The notes under the pieces: generated by a model
Databases searched by the model: none
What the model was told of the DNA's origin: nothing
Seen by the model: the letters and a program-made list of their open reading frames with translations, nothing else
DNA from: Niabella agricola
Lineage (GTDB): Bacteria; Bacteroidota; Bacteroidia; Chitinophagales; Chitinophagaceae
DNA length: 64,000 nucleotides
Assembly (NCBI RefSeq): GCF_021538615.1
Contig: NZ_JAJHIZ010000003.1
Location: forward strand, 1,054,001 to 1,118,000
Direction: 5' to 3'
In this document: one piece after another, positions 61,544-64,000 of the stretch
Layout of the letters: every line of letters starts with the position of its first letter
How positions within the stretch are numbered: position 1 is the first letter of the stretch
Translations under genes and position numbers: made by a program

Positions 61544-64000
61544 TTAAAAAGAAAGATCCAGTCCAAAAGAATAAATTTTGCTGATCGGATAGATCCGTCC
61601 GTTGGCTTCCGCCGCTGCCATTTCCGGATCGATGTATTTTGTTTTAAGCTTGGTGGCTGTAAAAATATTGTCGCCGCTCAGGTAGATCCGACACCTGGAG
61701 ATCTTTGCTTTTGACAATAATCCGGCCGGAAGCGAGTAACCAACGGTCAGGTTCTTCAGCCGGATATAGGCCAGGTTTTGCAGATAGCGGTCGTTCGGTG
61801 CATTCAGTGAACCACCGGCATTCAATGCTTCATAGCCACGCAGCTTGGGAAAATAGGCATCGGGCCGGTCTTCACTCCAGACCTTTTCTTCAAAGTCAAC
61901 CGGTATAAAGGAATAATAAGGCCGGGAATATGGTCCCCAGAATTTATCGGCATTTGCTCCCGGATACCAGTATTGTTTGGCAATGCCCTGCAGGAATAGG
62001 GAAAGGTCAAAACCATTCCAGTCGGCCCCCATGTTAACACCAAATGTATAGCGGGGCTGTTTATTTCCTATTTTGATAAGATCTCCATGATCCTCCAATG
62101 TATTTTTCCCGTTGTTTACGATACCATCCCCGTTTACATCAATGAACTTCAGATCGCCGGCCATTAATTTCGACCAGTTGCCCGGTGCTCCCAGCCGCTG
62201 CTTGTTTACAAAATCCTGGTTCACCGTTTTCTGGTATTCGGCGGCTTCGGCATCGGTTTTAAAATATCCGCCGATCTTGTATCCCCAGATCTCTCCCAGC
62301 TCCTGTCCTACATAGTAATTGCTCAACAGGTTTTGCGGGTTATCAAAACGGGTAATCTTTGCCTTGTAATCGCCAATACCTACACTTACATTATAGTTAA
62401 AAGGTTTGCCCGCTACTGATACATGATCGTTCCAGGCCACTAATAGTTCCCAGCCCCTTGTTTGCATGTCGCCGGCGTTGGTCTTGGGAGATGCTTCTCC
62501 GTAGACGGCCGGCAGGGTCTTCCCGGGGATGAGCATATCCAGCGTATTGCGTACATACCAGTCGTAGGTAACTGCAAGCCGGTTATTTACCATACCAAGG
62601 TCTACACCAAAATCAACCGACTTTGAGCGCTCCCAGGTGAGGTTTTGTACAATCGGCTTAGGAACAGCAAGGGACTGACCCTTTGCACCGTTGAAAATAT
62701 AGTTCATGGTTTCGCGGCGCATCGTAAGAATATATCCGTAAGGATCTGCCTCCTGTTGGTTGCCAAGCGATCCGTACGAAGCCCTTAATTTGAATTCATT
62801 GACTGCTCCTTTTAAGGCATTCCAGAAGGGCTCCTGGCTCACCCGCCAGCCTCCGGATATAGAAGGGAAAAAGCCAAAGCGCTGGCCCTTGGGGAAACGG
62901 GAAGATCCGTCATAGCGGCCGTTAAACTCCAGCAGGTACTTTCCGTTAAAATCATAATTTAGTCTTGAAAAATACCCCTGCAAGGCCCATTCTTCTGCTT
63001 GCCCATCGAGTGTTGCCTGCCCGGTAGCCAACCGGAAATCATTTAGGTCTTCGGAGAGCAGGTCGGTATTTCTTGCTGAGATCTGTTTGAACGTGCGCAG
63101 TTCCTGGTTATAACCAGCCATGATCTTAAAGTTGTGATCGCCTATTTTTTTTCCGTAACTGCCAAACAGGTTTACCGCCTGATATTGCACGAGGTTGGCG
63201 GATTCCGCCAGGTAATCATTTCCCACAAAACTGATCACCCCGGGATTAATAGACCAGGGAGCCTTTGTTCTGCGCTGCATGGTGGAATAGGGATTAAACG
63301 TGTAGGAGTAGTTTCCTGTGATCTCCATTCCTTTAATGGGCTTAAAAGTGGCGCCTACCAGGTTAATCAGCTCCATCCGTTTTTCATCTCCCTTGGATTT
63401 GCCATGGAAAAGATCGGCAAAAATGCCATCGCCGATGGAATAGCTGTTCAATCCCGAGCTGTAGGTTGCGGTACCATCCGGGTTCAAGGGCACATAGGAA
63501 GGCAGGGCATGTACCGTAATGGATACAAAATTGCTGTTCCATCCCCAGCCCGGGTACGTATACTTATTGGTATTGAAATAGGTATTGGTAAACAGTTCCA
63601 GTTTGTCGGATAAACGGGCCGTGATCTTAGCCCTGAAATTATACGAAGTGTATTGATCCTGATTGATCTGCATCATCCCGTCTTTCCCGTACGCCCTTCC
63701 GGAAATCAGGAAGTCGATCTTTTCCGAACCACCGGTAATGGTAAGCGCATGTTCCCTGGACGGCTGCCAGTCGCGGAACATGGTATGCCACCAATCCGTG
63801 TTTCCATAATACATATACTGATCTTTACCGTTGCGGTTGGTGATCACTACATTCGGCAGGGATTTGTCGGTTTGTCGCTTTTTCAGCTCTTCATAATCTT
63901 CTTCCGTATAACGGGTATAGGTGTTGCCTGTAGCCCGTAAAAAAGCCTCGTCATTCAGCTTTGCCGAGGTATAGCCATCGGTAATAAAATCGGTACGGGT
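61544..64000 (-). CDS. SusC/RagA-family TonB-linked transporter, 5' end outside the window
   Basis: The visible 818 residues are the C-terminal part of a SusC barrel; the frame stays open to the right edge, so signal peptide, CarboxypepD-like domain and plug lie beyond position 64000. Landmarks are the RDWQPSREHALTITGGSEKIDF strand (typical just after the plug), FFPSISGGWRVSQEPF, LKLRASYGSLGNQ-like wording and the terminal YPISKIYSFGLDLSF. The internal GTG at 63847 is not a start. It is the first gene of the phosphoesterase-linked operon. Confidence 0.93.
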   Translation of the reverse strand, partial: TRTDFITDGYTSAKLNDEAFLRATGNTYTRYTEEDYEELKKRQTDKSLPNVVITNRNGKDQYMYYGNTDWWHTMFRDWQPSREHALTITGGSEKIDFLISGRAYGKDGMMQINQDQYTSYNFRAKITARLSDKLELFTNTYFNTNKYTYPGWGWNSNFVSITVHALPSYVPLNPDGTATYSSGLNSYSIGDGIFADLFHGKSKGDEKRMELINLVGATFKPIKGMEITGNYSYTFNPYSTMQRRTKAPWSINPGVISFVGNDYLAESANLVQYQAVNLFGSYGKKIGDHNFKIMAGYNQELRTFKQISARNTDLLSEDLNDFRLATGQATLDGQAEEWALQGYFSRLNYDFNGKYLLEFNGRYDGSSRFPKGQRFGFFPSISGGWRVSQEPFWNALKGAVNEFKLRASYGSLGNQQEADPYGYILTMRRETMNYIFNGAKGQSLAVPKPIVQNLTWERSKSVDFGVDLGMVNNRLAVTYDWYVRNTLDMLIPGKTLPAVYGEASPKTNAGDMQTRGWELLVAWNDHVSVAGKPFNYNVSVGIGDYKAKITRFDNPQNLLSNYYVGQELGEIWGYKIGGYFKTDAEAAEYQKTVNQDFVNKQRLGAPGNWSKLMAGDLKFIDVNGDGIVNNGKNTLEDHGDLIKIGNKQPRYTFGVNMGADWNGFDLSLFLQGIAKQYWYPGANADKFWGPYSRPYYSFIPVDFEEKVWSEDRPDAYFPKLRGYEALNAGGSLNAPNDRYLQNLAYIRLKNLTVGYSLPAGLLSKAKISRCRIYLSGDNIFTATKLKTKYIDPEMAAAEANGRIYPISKIYSFGLDLSF

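Noticed and set aside
63847..63847. GTG at 63847 as the start of the second susC gene
   Set aside because: The frame stays open and coding-like to the right edge, and the protein would lack signal peptide and plug.

Overview
The window looks like the chromosome of a member of the Bacteroidota, most likely family Chitinophagaceae. It has two SusC/SusD outer-membrane pairs, promoters of the phylum-specific type (-7 element TAnnTTTG, with a TTG about 21 bp upstream where it can be seen), lipoproteins with relaxed lipoboxes, an agmatinase-family ureohydrolase, a MutS2 protein without an Smr domain and a GntR regulator fused to a LacI-type sensor. No rRNA, tRNA, CRISPR array, integrase or transposase was seen. 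Gene identities rest on motif and family recognition from the sequence alone; no database search was possible.

Layout. 0-5 kb: tandem operator-like palindromes at the left edge, GntR regulator plus the EngB ribosome-assembly GTPase (minus), menaquinone methyltransferase MenG, a metal-receptor protein and an EamA transporter. 5-10 kb: SusD and SusC (minus). 10.6-12.1 kb: a promoter, a SAM-I riboswitch and a trans-sulfuration enzyme. 12-15.4 kb: aldo/keto reductase (minus) and a DinB / membrane protein / ABC ATPase operon. 15.9-17.4 kb: DNA-alkylation repair (AraC-Ogt fusion and AlkB). 17.7-19.8 kb: M13 peptidase lipoprotein (minus). 20.1-25.9 kb: an orphan type VI-type cassette (VgrG, two unknown genes, a PAAR-like protein with a C-terminal deaminase-fold toxin, and an immunity protein that seems to join two immunity families). 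26-31.4 kb: MgtC-like protein, SRPBCC protein, nitronate monooxygenase, MutS2 and a lipoprotein MsrA. 31.6-34.7 kb: ureohydrolase, a small membrane protein and a radical SAM protein.

35-38.3 kb: a Crp/Fnr regulator lies between a small membrane-protein gene and a ClC chloride channel gene. Both neighbours carry an almost identical 27-bp element (one mismatch) that joins an FNR-like palindrome to the -7 promoter box. 38.5-43.4 kb: a plug-only TonB-receptor-like protein, a CAP lipoprotein, a small hypothetical, an M48 peptidase lipoprotein, PlsY and PrmA. 43.7-49.7 kb: five genes that together suggest ethanolamine catabolism through gamma-glutamyl intermediates (permease, glutamine-synthetase-like ligase, Fe-dependent alcohol dehydrogenase, gamma-glutamyl hydrolase, aldehyde dehydrogenase) with no microcompartment. 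49.8-52.5 kb: DUF445 protein and MATE efflux pump. 52.7-64 kb: a phosphoesterase-rich stretch (YncE/phospholipase-C-like fusion, purple-acid-phosphatase-like enzyme, EEP-family enzyme) next to HtpG and a second SusD/SusC pair; the SusC gene runs off the right end.

Intergenic DNA holds several families of short dispersed repeats. One of them has supplied the last codons of the MATE gene.
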